A stretch of 64,000 nt of DNA from Candidatus Eiseniibacteriota bacterium (GCA_016712505.1 JADJQY010000002.1:868001-932000); one strand, 5' to 3'; positions 16,082 to 24,516 are shown, counted from the stretch's first letter. Made by a program: numbers and translations. Notes: generated by a model not told the origin, from the letters alone.

Positions 16082-16911
16082 GCGCCTCCCTCCCGCTTCC
16101 GCAAGAAGTAAATGACGTTGCCGCCAATGATGAAAAAGATGATCGCGAGGTGGCCGAGCGACTGGGCATCCATGCCGCGCGAGGCGGTCCCCGGCATTCC
16201 GGCGAGGGTCTCGTACTCCGCCGCCCCGGCCAGCCCGCCGAGCAGTCCGGAGAGCTGTCCGCTCTGGAAGTAGGTCTGGTACTCGGGCGTCGAGACCGCG
16301 GTGCAGCCCGAGACCATCGGCAGATTGAACCGGCTCCGGACCTGCTGCACCCACTCGCGCGTCCCCGGGTAGCCGGCGGAGATGTTGATCATGAGCGCGA
16401 GGTCGCCGAGTCCGGTGATCCCCTGGAGAATCGGCAGGTCACGCGTGGAACGGCCCTGGGTATCGACCGGGTAGACCGCCCGGATGTCGTTTCCCACCTG
16501 GACCATCACCAGCTCGCGCCCCTCCTTGAACCCGAGGTTGACGAAGTCGACCCCGTCGGTCTTCCCGTACTCCCCGATCGCGATCCGGCGAAAGGCGGCG
16601 TCGACCAAGGGCGGGCAGGCCGGCCAGAGAGAGGCGCCGATGATCTTGCAGTTCTTGCGGCAGAGCTGACGGATCGCCGTCTCGAGCATCGGCTGGAGTT
16701 CCGGCAGCGAGCCGGGGTCGTAGTCGGCGGCGAGATAGACGGTGCTTCCCGCGGGCAGGTCCTCGATCGCCTTCGAGAACCCCTTGGCCGCCGGGCTCGG
16801 CACGATGGCCAGGCCGAGGGGGAAGAAGAGCGGAATCAGGATGGCGATGAACACCACCACGAAGATCACGCGACGATCGAGATTCTCGAGTCGTTGCAGA
16901 GTGGACGGCAT
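16078..16911 (-). CDS. Conserved protein with N- and C-terminal membrane anchors, unknown function
   Basis: 277 residues. One helix near the N-terminus (about 15-37, VIFVVVFIAILIPLFFP) and one near the C-terminus (about 250-268, LGHLAIIFFIIGGNVIYF) bracket a 200-residue soluble domain. That domain reads like an alpha/beta fold (STVYLAADYDPGSLPEL, CKIIGASLWPACPPLVDA, VDFVNLGFKEGRELVM) and is probably extracytoplasmic. AGGAG-type Shine-Dalgarno (GGAGG) lies eight bases before ATG 16911. It overlaps the next membrane gene by 4 bp. No family name is offered; its constant association with DUF6754 and GlmL genes is the best clue. Confidence 0.75.
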   Translation of the reverse strand: MPSTLQRLENLDRRVIFVVVFIAILIPLFFPLGLAIVPSPAAKGFSKAIEDLPAGSTVYLAADYDPGSLPELQPMLETAIRQLCRKNCKIIGASLWPACPPLVDAAFRRIAIGEYGKTDGVDFVNLGFKEGRELVMVQVGNDIRAVYPVDTQGRSTRDLPILQGITGLGDLALMINISAGYPGTREWVQQVRSRFNLPMVSGCTAVSTPEYQTYFQSGQLSGLLGGLAGAAEYETLAGMPGTASRGMDAQSLGHLAIIFFIIGGNVIYFLRKREGGA

Positions 16912-17031
16912 CAGGGTCTCCTCCCCTGCCCGGCCGGGACCGGCTGGGACGGGTGCGTCGGATCTTGGGTCGGGCGCGCGTCAGGTCGAACGGAGAAGCG
17001 CTCCAGCGAGGGGGATCGATGCATGGGGCGC

Positions 17032-17688
17032 TCAGTCGCTCCCGATGGCATTGCGTTCGATCCCGAGAATGATCTTGAGTCCGGTCGAGATCGCGCCCAG
17101 CGCCGCGCCGATCTTGATCGCGCGCTGCGCCGCGGTACTCGGGTAGTCCATGATGACCGTGGCGATGTCCGGGAGGAAATCGGCGATGGCGCGACCAATC
17201 GGCACGCGACCGATCATGACCAGCACCCCGGCCACGGCGAGGAGGCCAGCCTCCATCTTCCGGATCCGGAACGCGCGATAGGCCGCCGAGGCGACGTAGA
17301 ACGCGAGCAGGCTGAACATCGTCCCCTGCATCGGCACGTATGCCCGCTGGTACATGAAATCGAAGGGCGAGCCTTCGGACACCCCTCCGGCGCGGAAACC
17401 AAGCGCGGTCCAGGTCGAGGCGGGAGCGAGACCGAAGAGGAGCATGATCAGCACGCCGGCGATCAGCGGCAGGCTGAACTGCCAGTCCTTCTCTCGCGCG
17501 CTCACCTTCTTGAGGTGGATGCGCAGCAGGTTGGCCACGCCGAGAACCACCGTGGCCGCCGCCACGATCACCGTCCAGCGTTCGAGCTGGTCCCCGATGC
17601 CGGCCACGAAGGGGTGGGGGACGAAAAAGCGGATCACCATGAAGCATCCGAAGATGATGGTGAGGATCAGCGGGATTTCCCTGCGCAG
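17032..17688 (-). CDS. Conserved multi-pass membrane protein with probable CTG start
   Basis: 218 residues from CTG 17688, with about six hydrophobic helices. The first standard start is ATG 17640, but this would cut the first helix in half. Extending 16 codons to CTG gives MRREIPLILTIIFGCFMVIR, a complete positive-inside first helix, and places GAGGAGG seven bases upstream of the CTG. No ATG, GTG or TTG occurs in frame between there and the previous stop. Other landmarks are FDFMYQRAYVPMQGTMFSLL and RKMEAGLLAVAGVLVMIGRVPIG. Function unknown; it belongs to the GlmL-DUF6754 operon. Confidence 0.72.
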   Translation of the reverse strand: MRREIPLILTIIFGCFMVIRFFVPHPFVAGIGDQLERWTVIVAAATVVLGVANLLRIHLKKVSAREKDWQFSLPLIAGVLIMLLFGLAPASTWTALGFRAGGVSEGSPFDFMYQRAYVPMQGTMFSLLAFYVASAAYRAFRIRKMEAGLLAVAGVLVMIGRVPIGRAIADFLPDIATVIMDYPSTAAQRAIKIGAALGAISTGLKIILGIERNAIGSD

Positions 17689-17740
17689 GGTGGTTCCTCC
17701 TCTGCTTTCGGTGGAGACTGCTCTGGGCGGCGACGACGCC

Positions 17741-18661
17741 CTAGCGGACGTCGAACCAGGCCTTGAAGCCGGTCACCCCGGCGGTTTCCAGGATCGTTCC
17801 GAGCACCAGGAGCGCGAACAGGATCAGCTTCATCGCGTCGGTACCCTTCAGGGTGCCGACCAGCATCGGTTCGCGCGAGAGGTAGGCGGAGCTGGCGAAG
17901 AACTCCTCGCCGATCATGGTGTAGTCGCAAGCCACGACGAAGAACGGGAGCTGGTGCACGTTCGCCGTCCCTGCGATCTGGACCGCGCCGGTCGAGAAAC
18001 CGGTCTCGGCCAGAACCAGGCTCTCGGCGAAGAACGATCCGAGGAAGAGATTGGTCGCCGGCTTGTCGCGCAGCATGATCCCGTTCACCGCGGCGGTGAA
18101 GGCGAACTGCTCATCGGAGAGATAGCGGATGTTGTCCGGCTGGAACGCCTCCGGCCGGCCGGCGTCGAGGTAACCGGCCCGCACCGTCTCCTCCGCCAGC
18201 GGGACGACGAACGACTTCGCGATCGGCACCACCAGCGGCGTGTCGTACTGCGCCACCATCTTGGCCACGCTGTTCAGGATGACCATGGAGTAGATCGTCT
18301 GGATGTTGGTCGCGTCATCGATCCCCGGCACGTAGAGCACCGACTTGCCCATCTCGGTGGCGCGACCCACCGACTCCTCGATGGCATCGAGTGCGGCGAT
18401 CCGGCGGATGAAGAGGCTCTTCCCCTGCTTGGCCTGCTGGACGAACCAGAGGATCAGAGCGAGAAAGACGATGAGCACGAGGAAGAGGTTGATCCGGTCG
18501 GGGTTGAACCAGCCTTGATGCGGCGGAGGAGCTGCGGCCTGCGCTCCTTCCTGGGCCCAGGTTGGGATCGAGGCGAGAAGCGCCGCCAACCCCAGTCCGG
18601 CCTGGGCGGCCAGCCTGCGCATCCGCCCGGCGCTCTGGGAAGCCTGCCCTCGCCCCATCAT
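17741..18661 (-). CDS. DUF6754-type membrane protein
   Basis: 306 residues. A signal-like first helix (about 17-33) and a second helix (about 55-72, INLFLVLIVFLALILWFV) precede a conserved domain. That domain has AALDAIEESVGRATEMGKSV, LYVPGIDDATNIQTI, GRPEAFQPDNIRYLSDEQFA, GSFFAESLVLAETGFSTGA and QIAGTANVHQLPFFVVACDY. A last helix lies near 283-300. I recognise this pattern as the DUF6754 family of uncultured and candidate-phylum bacteria, whose role is not established. ATG 18661 overlaps the TGA of the upstream gene; a second ATG follows at once at 18658. Neighbours: barrel-sandwich protein upstream, membrane protein downstream. Confidence 0.8.
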   Translation of the reverse strand: MMGRGQASQSAGRMRRLAAQAGLGLAALLASIPTWAQEGAQAAAPPPHQGWFNPDRINLFLVLIVFLALILWFVQQAKQGKSLFIRRIAALDAIEESVGRATEMGKSVLYVPGIDDATNIQTIYSMVILNSVAKMVAQYDTPLVVPIAKSFVVPLAEETVRAGYLDAGRPEAFQPDNIRYLSDEQFAFTAAVNGIMLRDKPATNLFLGSFFAESLVLAETGFSTGAVQIAGTANVHQLPFFVVACDYTMIGEEFFASSAYLSREPMLVGTLKGTDAMKLILFALLVLGTILETAGVTGFKAWFDVR

Positions 18662-19779
18662 GTTTCGATCGCCTCGACGTTGGCGCGCGGCAACACCGCC
18701 TCGCTGCCGTCCTGGAACTTCACCTTGAGGGTCCGCACCATCGCCTCGGTCTCCAGCGCCCGGAGTTCCGGAGGCAGCTCCACCACCTCGCCTAACCAAC
18801 CGAAGTGCGGCATGCGGATGACGCGGATCGGACTGCCGATCTGAAGCCCGAGATTCTCCCCTTCCGGCGCATCCTCGCCCGCGGCGGCGACCAGCGGAAT
18901 CACGATCTCGGGTCGCATCACGCCGGCTCGAATCTGCGTCGCGCCGTTGACCGACACCTTCTTGCCCACCAGTTTCCGCAACAGATTGAAGGTCCGTCCG
19001 GCCATGGTCATCCGCCCGAACCCCTCGGTGACCACCACCGTGGTCCCGAGATTCTCGTGTCCGGTGATCGCCACGCCGAGATCGTAGCCGAGGATCGACT
19101 TCAGATCCTGGTCGTCGAGTCCCCCCACCACCACCGCGCGCACCCCGAGCTCCTTTGCCCGCGCGATGGTCTGCTTGGTTACGCGGGAGCCGCCGACCAC
19201 CACCTTGCCGCGATGCTCCGGCTTGAGCAGGTCGTCGGTCAGCTCCGTGGCCGGATCATCGACCGCCATCACCAGCTCGCCCGTGGTCTCGCCCCCGATG
19301 CCGAAGATGCCCTGGATGAAGGCGCCGCTCGCCTCGACCACGACCCCTTCCGACTCGATCACTTCGGTCACCACGCCGTCGATGTAGGCGTGAACCTCGA
19401 CCGGGATGGGCGGCTCACGCAGGATCACCTGGCCGGTGACGGGAGAGATGCTCTCGACCGTGCCGGTGCAGGGCGACTTGACCTGCGACTTGAACAGGCC
19501 AAAGAAGCTCTTGGACGCGGCGATGACCTCGTCCTTCTGGACCGGATCGCCTTCCTTCTTGAGCATGTACTCGAGCAGGTCCTGCTGATGCACGCCCATG
19601 ATGCTGGCCGCCTTGACCGGCTGGACGTTTCCGGGCAACTCAGTCCGCGCAACCACCGTCTCGGCGGTGACCTTGTCCCCCTTCTTGACCACGACCTGCC
19701 CCTTCAGGGGTAACCGGCGCGTCTTGACCACCCGCGCGCGCTCGGTGACCCGAAGTCCCGGGGTGTATGAGTGTGCCAA
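18658..19779 (-). CDS. Barrel-sandwich hybrid (RnfC/lipoyl-like) protein linked to GlmL
   Basis: 373 soluble residues. Residues 20-130 look like a barrel-sandwich hybrid as in RnfC or biotinyl carriers (LKGQVVVKKGDKVTAETVVA, KSPCTGTVESISPVTGQV), but the biotin/lipoyl lysine motif is not evident. A middle alpha/beta segment (GKVVVGGSRVTKQTIARAKE, GVRAVVVGGLDDQDL) follows, then a C-terminal SH3/KOW-like module (PIRVIRMPHFGWLGEVVELP to VLPRANVEAIET). The start is TTG 19779, supported by AGGAG seven bases upstream. It sits 69 bp below the GlmL-like gene and overlaps the DUF6754 gene. It may be the soluble adaptor between the ATPase and the membrane proteins; that is inference. Confidence 0.72.
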   Translation of the reverse strand: MAHSYTPGLRVTERARVVKTRRLPLKGQVVVKKGDKVTAETVVARTELPGNVQPVKAASIMGVHQQDLLEYMLKKEGDPVQKDEVIAASKSFFGLFKSQVKSPCTGTVESISPVTGQVILREPPIPVEVHAYIDGVVTEVIESEGVVVEASGAFIQGIFGIGGETTGELVMAVDDPATELTDDLLKPEHRGKVVVGGSRVTKQTIARAKELGVRAVVVGGLDDQDLKSILGYDLGVAITGHENLGTTVVVTEGFGRMTMAGRTFNLLRKLVGKKVSVNGATQIRAGVMRPEIVIPLVAAAGEDAPEGENLGLQIGSPIRVIRMPHFGWLGEVVELPPELRALETEAMVRTLKVKFQDGSEAVLPRANVEAIET

Positions 19780-19848
19780 AGAACCTCTCCTTCTGCTTGC
19801 CCTGCGACGTTCCTATCCCCGCGCTTCCGCGCAAAACTGCCGATCGGC

Positions 19849-21705
19849 TCAGCTCCGGGCCAGGCCGGGATACGCCCCCAGTGCCCCCGACCACTCGGTG
19901 AACTTCTTGATCCGCTCGTCGTGTGATTCCGGCAGTGCGAACGGCTGGCGTCCTCGGCAATCGAAGACCAGGCCGACCACGCCCCCCTTGAGGGTGGCCT
20001 TGAGCGACTTTCCCTTGCCCGCACCGACGTCGAAACCCTGCGCCGGTTCGAGCACCGCCTCCGCGGTCTGATCCACGTCGAGCGGAACGATCTGCATCGT
20101 GCCGAAGTTCAGGTCGAACTCCTTCTTCCCGCCGGGCAGATCGAGGGTGGCCTTCAGGCACTTCTGCCCATCCTTGCCCCGACCGATGACCGAGACCGAG
20201 CTGCCGAGATAGATCAGGCAGTCGCGGACGAACACATCGGTGGCGGCTTTGGTGCTGACCTCGGCCAGGACGCCGAGCTGGGGCATCATGAAGATCGAGT
20301 CGACCGCCAGGTCGGTCACCCCTTCGGGGAGGAAGGCGTCGAGCATCATCCAGGCCGACTGGACCCGGCGCGGCGCGTGGGAGAGCACCCCTCCCGAGCC
20401 GACCAGCAGGTTGAGCCCGAGCAAGTTGATCAGCGTCTCGCCCGAGGCGGTCTGCTCGAAGGTGTCAGAGATGGTCCGCTCCTGCTGCACCCCTTTGAGT
20501 CCGACCGCCAGCGCCTTGTGTTGCTGGAACGCCAGCCGGAGCGCTTCGCGGGAAATGGCTTGCTCGATCTGCAGTTCTTCCAGGGTCTGGGGAATGGTGG
20601 TCGGTCGGATCATCTTGTTCTTGATCCGATTGCGCAGGTCGCTCTCCTCGATCGAGAAGGGGACCCAGCGCATCACGTTGGCCAGCCCGGCCTCGGCCAG
20701 GACGTTCGACACCGAGTAGCTCATGCCGAGGTTGGCGCTCACCGTGCGGTTGAACACCCCCTGGAAGACGCTGAACACGTCGGTGGTGGCCCCGCCGATG
20801 TCGACCCCGACCACCTGCATGTGTCGTTCCTTGGCCACCCGCTCGATGATGTTCCCCACCGCGGCGGGAGTCGGCATGATCGGGACCGGCGACCAGCTCA
20901 TCAGCTTCCGGTACCCCGGCGCCTGCGCCATCACGTGCTCCATGAACAGGTCATGGATCTTGTGGCGGGCCGGCATCAGGTTCTCCAGTTCCATCGACGG
21001 GCGGATGTTGTCGGTCACCACCAGGTCGGTCTTCGAGCCGAGGCGTTCCTTGACTTCCGCGGTCGCGTCCTTGTTGCCCGCGTAGATGATCGGCAGCTTG
21101 TACGCCTGACCCAGGCGAGGCTTGGGGTCGGCCGCGGCGATGATCTCCGCGAGTTCGACCACGTGGGTCTTGGTTCCGCCGTCGATGCCGCCCGAGAGCA
21201 GGATCATGTCCGGCCGGAGGTCGCGGATCCGGCGAACCTTCTCGTGCGGCAGGCGGCCGTCGTTGGAGGCGACGATGTCCATCACGATCGCCCCGGCACC
21301 GAGCGCGGCCCGCTCGGCACTCTCCCCGGTCATCGCCTTGACCACACCGGTCACCATCATCTGCAACCCGCCGCCGGCGCTCGAGGTGGAGAGGTAGATG
21401 TCCACTCCCTCGGTCCCGTTCTGGGGCGAGATGATCCGCTCGCCGTCCAGGATCTTCCGCCCGGCGAGTTCCTCGATCTCCATGATCGCGTTGAGCACGC
21501 CGCGGGTCACATCCTCGAACGGCGCTTCGACCGTGGTCGGGGCCTCCCCGCGAACCACCAGGCGATACTCATCGCCGCGCTTCTCGATCAGAACCGCCTT
21601 GGTCGTGGTCGAACCACAGTCGGTGGCCAGGATCGACTTCAGTTCCCGGCCGTTCCAAGTTCCGTCCTTCGAATCTGGCCCCTTCGACTCGCTCGCCGTC
21701 GCCAT
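19849..21705 (-). CDS. GlmL/MutL-family actin-fold ATPase
   Basis: 618 residues of the GlmL family, annotated after the glutamate mutase reactivating factor. It has the ASKHA (actin/Hsp70) fold: phosphate-1 loop ATDCGSTTTKAVLIE (about 29-43), phosphate-2 loop VGVDIGGATTDVFSVF (about 303-318) and adenosine-type glycine motifs later (LLVGSGGVLSHAPRR). No GlmS, GlmE or other B12 mutase is in the window, so reactivation of glutamate mutase is not supported by context. The constant neighbours are a barrel-sandwich protein and membrane proteins. The likely role is an ATP-driven step in assembling or powering that complex. Start ATG 21705 has GAGG nine bases upstream. Confidence 0.85.
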   Translation of the reverse strand: MATASESKGPDSKDGTWNGRELKSILATDCGSTTTKAVLIEKRGDEYRLVVRGEAPTTVEAPFEDVTRGVLNAIMEIEELAGRKILDGERIISPQNGTEGVDIYLSTSSAGGGLQMMVTGVVKAMTGESAERAALGAGAIVMDIVASNDGRLPHEKVRRIRDLRPDMILLSGGIDGGTKTHVVELAEIIAAADPKPRLGQAYKLPIIYAGNKDATAEVKERLGSKTDLVVTDNIRPSMELENLMPARHKIHDLFMEHVMAQAPGYRKLMSWSPVPIMPTPAAVGNIIERVAKERHMQVVGVDIGGATTDVFSVFQGVFNRTVSANLGMSYSVSNVLAEAGLANVMRWVPFSIEESDLRNRIKNKMIRPTTIPQTLEELQIEQAISREALRLAFQQHKALAVGLKGVQQERTISDTFEQTASGETLINLLGLNLLVGSGGVLSHAPRRVQSAWMMLDAFLPEGVTDLAVDSIFMMPQLGVLAEVSTKAATDVFVRDCLIYLGSSVSVIGRGKDGQKCLKATLDLPGGKKEFDLNFGTMQIVPLDVDQTAEAVLEPAQGFDVGAGKGKSLKATLKGGVVGLVFDCRGRQPFALPESHDERIKKFTEWSGALGAYPGLARS

Positions 21706-21830
21706 TCGTGCTTCCCTCTCCTGTCCCGCCGCCTGGCGGAGACGCCTCGACCCGTCGATCCTGGACGACGGAAACCTGGTTCTGGCTTCCTCACTTCCGG
21801 ACCGCTGAAACTCCGCTCCCCTACCGTTCC

Positions 21831-22370
21831 CTACCGACGTCGCAGGAACCGCGGGATCAGGCGACGCCAGCCGCTTGGTTCCAGCCCGGCCGCGACCCGC
21901 TGCGCCCGTTCGGCGCGCTTCCGTTCCCGCTCCTGCTGCTGCAGCGTCTCGTCACGGTCTTCGATCCGGGCGATCAGCCGTTCGACACTCCCTCGGTCTT
22001 CCATCAACGCGACGAAGCGGTCGTAGTACGCGAGGTTGAGGAAGGTCTTGATGAACGGCTCGAGGAAGACCAGCGCCTGGCTCCCGACGTAACTGAGCGG
22101 CTTGCTCGACTCGAGGAAGAAGACTGCCGGCGCGGTCAGGTTCATCAAGACGATCCGCTCCGCCACCTTGTCGATCAACTCGTCGTCGCTGAGCTGCGCC
22201 GCTCCCGCCGGCGGGGAACCACCGGCGCCGGTGGCGCTCATCACCATCGACGCAATCGAAGGGAGAGGCATCCCACCGGAAGGAACGCCAGGGTTCGGCC
22301 CGCGGTCGAGCGGCGACTCCGGCGGCGCCCCAGCCGGCCGGTGCTTCCCTTCGCCCGACGGCTCAGACAC
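21831..22370 (-). CDS. Conserved hypothetical protein upstream of the GlmL-like gene
   Basis: 179 residues from GTG 22370, chosen for GGAG six bases upstream; the frame is open to TTG 22418, which lacks a good site. The first 50 residues are low-complexity and proline-rich. The conserved part is helical: DELIDKVAERIVLMNLTAPA, VFFLESSKPLSYVGSQALV, FLEPFIKTFLNLAYYDRFVA and DRGSVERLIARIEDRDE. The C-terminus is basic (RRLIPRFLRRR). No membrane helix of full length is clear. Proteins with the FFLES.KPLS.VGSQALVF theme accompany GlmL/DUF6754 clusters, so it is probably part of the same system. Function unknown. Confidence 0.68.
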   Translation of the reverse strand: MSEPSGEGKHRPAGAPPESPLDRGPNPGVPSGGMPLPSIASMVMSATGAGGSPPAGAAQLSDDELIDKVAERIVLMNLTAPAVFFLESSKPLSYVGSQALVFLEPFIKTFLNLAYYDRFVALMEDRGSVERLIARIEDRDETLQQQERERKRAERAQRVAAGLEPSGWRRLIPRFLRRR

Positions 22371-22436
22371 CTCGGTCTCCCGCGCAGCCGGAGCGCGCGC
22401 GGGTACGACACCGCTCAAGCCTTGCCGACCGTCCGA

Positions 22437-22907
22437 TCACCCCTGCGCCTCCTGTCCTTCGTTCGCGTCGGTGGCGCCCAGCCACTCGACGTCGTTCCCC
22501 ACTGATGCGCGCACCCGCGCGACGATCGCGACCTGGTCCCCTCCGTCGAACAGGAGCCGGATGGCGCGGTAGGGCTCCATGAAGCGACGGCCGCGATACG
22601 TACTCAGGGTCAACCCCGCCCGATCTTGATAGACGCGACGAAACGTATCCCAGGGACGCACCGAGCGCGACGACATCCGCGCGACGCTGACCCCCTCGGC
22701 ACTCAACTCGTAGCGGGTTGGAAAGTAGAACCCCTCCAGGGAGAGGAAGAGGACGACCGCCCCAAACACGCCCCAGAACGACGACGCGGTGAGCACCCCC
22801 AGACCGGTGGCGATTATAAGAATCGCCACGAGCACTGCCAAGCCCCGCCCCCGCGCCCGGACCACCGGCTGCGAGGTCCAGGCCAGGCTGGGGAGCGCGT
22901 CGCTCAG
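22437..22907 (-). CDS. Bacterial PH-like membrane protein with probable CTG start
   Basis: 156 residues. Two close hydrophobic helices (about 22-38 and 41-58) precede a PH-like domain with FPTRYELSAEGVSVARM, RPWDTFRRVYQDRAGLTLS and RRFMEPYRAIRLLFDGG. The usual family opening is a tryptophan-containing motif (LAWTSQP) just before the first helix. Reaching it needs a start at CTG 22907, which overlaps the gcvH stop (CTGA) and has AGGAGG seven bases upstream. GTG 22865 would remove the motif and lacks a site. It is translationally tied to gcvH and 20 bp or so above the next gene of the operon. The substrate is unknown. Confidence 0.72.
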   Translation of the reverse strand: MSDALPSLAWTSQPVVRARGRGLAVLVAILIIATGLGVLTASSFWGVFGAVVLFLSLEGFYFPTRYELSAEGVSVARMSSRSVRPWDTFRRVYQDRAGLTLSTYRGRRFMEPYRAIRLLFDGGDQVAIVARVRASVGNDVEWLGATDANEGQEAQG

Positions 22908-23296
22908 TGCTTCGCCTCCTCTTCCTTGACCAGGGCCTCGTACTCGGCTGCGGTCATCAGGCCGTCCAGCTCAGCCGGGCTGCTCAACCTGGCCCGGATC
23001 ATCCAGCCGTCGCCATAGGGGGCGCGGTTCACCACCGAGGGGTCTCCGCCAATGGCCGGATTGACCGCGGTGACTTCCCCGGAGACCGGGCTGTAGAGAT
23101 CGCTGACCGCCTTGACCGCCTCGACCGAACCGAACACACCCCCTTGATTGAGGCTGCGTCCGACCGCCGGCAGCTCGACGAACACGATGTCGCCGAGCTG
23201 TCCCTGAGCGAAGTCGGTGATCCCGATCAACGCTTCCTCGCCTTCGCGGCGCACCCACTCGTGGTCCTTCGTGTACCGACAATCCTGCGGAACCAT
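22904..23296 (-). CDS. gcvH: Glycine cleavage system H protein
   Basis: 130 residues, typical for GcvH, the lipoyl carrier that shuttles the aminomethyl group between the P, T and L proteins. The lipoylated lysine lies in GSVEAVKAVSD (about Lys63) within the hammerhead fold, and YTKDHEWVRREGEEALIGIT is the conserved opening. GGAGG lies four bases before ATG 23296. It follows gcvT by 77 bp and its stop overlaps the CTG start of the PH-like gene. No gcvP or lipoate gene is nearby, so it may also serve as a general lipoyl carrier. Confidence 0.95.
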   Translation of the reverse strand: MVPQDCRYTKDHEWVRREGEEALIGITDFAQGQLGDIVFVELPAVGRSLNQGGVFGSVEAVKAVSDLYSPVSGEVTAVNPAIGGDPSVVNRAPYGDGWMIRARLSSPAELDGLMTAAEYEALVKEEEAKH

Positions 23297-23373
23297 GGAT
23301 CCTCCCCGATCGACATCGCGATAGCCGCACCCGACGCTTCCAGGCGTCGTCGTGCCATGAACCGTGCGAAGAC

Positions 23374-24486
23374 CTAACGGTGGGACGCGTGCTTGTAGAA
23401 CGGAACCTCGGTCACCTCGACCGCGACCCGCTCCCCACGTACATCCACCTCCAACTTCGTTCCGGGCCGACTCAGTTCGGTCGGTACGAAACCGAGCGCG
23501 ATCCCCGCCTTGAGCGACGGGGAAAACCCTCCGCTGGCCACCACGCCGACGGTCGCGCCGGCATGGGCCAGAGATTGTCCCTTCCGCGGCAGCCGCTGCC
23601 CGGTGACCGAGAGCCCGACCAGGGCGCGCTTCAGCCCGGCGGCCTTCTGGGCCTCGAGCGCCGCTCTGCCGACGAAGGCGTCCTTCTTGAGCTTCACTGT
23701 CCAGGCCAGACGAGCCTCGAGCGGCGTGGTTTCCAGATCGAGTTCATTGCCGTAGAGGCAGTAGGCCATCTCGAGGCGAAGGGTGTCGCGGCACCCCAGC
23801 CCGGCCGGAAGTAGACCGGCGGGGCCACCGGTGGCGAGCAAGCTTGCCCACGCGGCGTCGACGGCAGCGGCCGGCGGGTAGATCTCGAATCCGTCTTCCC
23901 CGGTGTAGCCGTTGCGCGAGATCAGGACCTCGTCGTGGCCGAAGAGCCGAAGCCGAGCCCAGGCGTAGTATCCGATCTGGTCGAGGTCGCCATCACAATG
24001 CGGGCGCAGCAGCTCCTGAGCACGCGGTCCTTGCAGCGCAATCTGGGCCAGATCCGCGCTCCGATCGACCAGCTCGACCGCCGCTCCATTCCAGGCCGCG
24101 CGCTGCGTTTCCAGCCAGGGCCAGATCCGCTCCCGGTTTCCGGCGTTGACCACCACGAGGATGCGATCGCTCATCCGGTAGACCGTGACGTCGTCGAGCA
24201 CTCCACCCGACTCGGCGCACATCGGCGTGTAGAGCATCCGTCCAACCTCGAGCTTGCCGAGGTCGTTGGTGATGAGACGATCCACGAAGGGGAGGGACCC
24301 AGGCCCCCGTACCTCGAAACGGGCCATGTGGGAGACATCGAAGATGCCCGCGACGGTTCGAACCGCCTCGTGTTCGCGTAGGATGCCGGCCGCGTATTGC
24401 ACCGGCATCTCCCAGCCATTGAACTCAACGAGTTTTCCGCCCGCGCGACAATGCGCGTCGTAGAGCGGTGTCCGGCGCAGTCCCAT
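23374..24486 (-). CDS. gcvT: Glycine cleavage system T protein (aminomethyltransferase)
   Basis: 370 residues. GcvT moves the methylene carbon from the H-protein to tetrahydrofolate and releases ammonia. Canonical landmarks are RRTPLYDAHCRAGGKLVEF at the N-terminus, GIFDVSHM, RNGYTGEDGFEIYPP (folate-site region) and the C-terminal barrel ASGGFSPSLKAGIALGFVP. ATG 24486 has GGAGG five bases upstream and is preferred to an in-frame start four codons earlier. A consensus promoter (24517-24545) overlaps the end of uvrA, so gcvT is the first gene of a run extending at least to gcvH and probably to the GlmL operon. Confidence 0.95.
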   Translation of the reverse strand: MGLRRTPLYDAHCRAGGKLVEFNGWEMPVQYAAGILREHEAVRTVAGIFDVSHMARFEVRGPGSLPFVDRLITNDLGKLEVGRMLYTPMCAESGGVLDDVTVYRMSDRILVVVNAGNRERIWPWLETQRAAWNGAAVELVDRSADLAQIALQGPRAQELLRPHCDGDLDQIGYYAWARLRLFGHDEVLISRNGYTGEDGFEIYPPAAAVDAAWASLLATGGPAGLLPAGLGCRDTLRLEMAYCLYGNELDLETTPLEARLAWTVKLKKDAFVGRAALEAQKAAGLKRALVGLSVTGQRLPRKGQSLAHAGATVGVVASGGFSPSLKAGIALGFVPTELSRPGTKLEVDVRGERVAVEVTEVPFYKHASHR

Positions 24487-24516
24487 CCCCACCTCCAAAG
24501 ATGTAACGACGGCCGA

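Noticed and set aside
19849..21705. Reading the GlmL-family gene as a microcompartment reactivase (EutA-type)
   Set aside because: The sequence is GlmL/MutL family, lies 10 kb from the shell genes, and sits inside an unrelated membrane operon.
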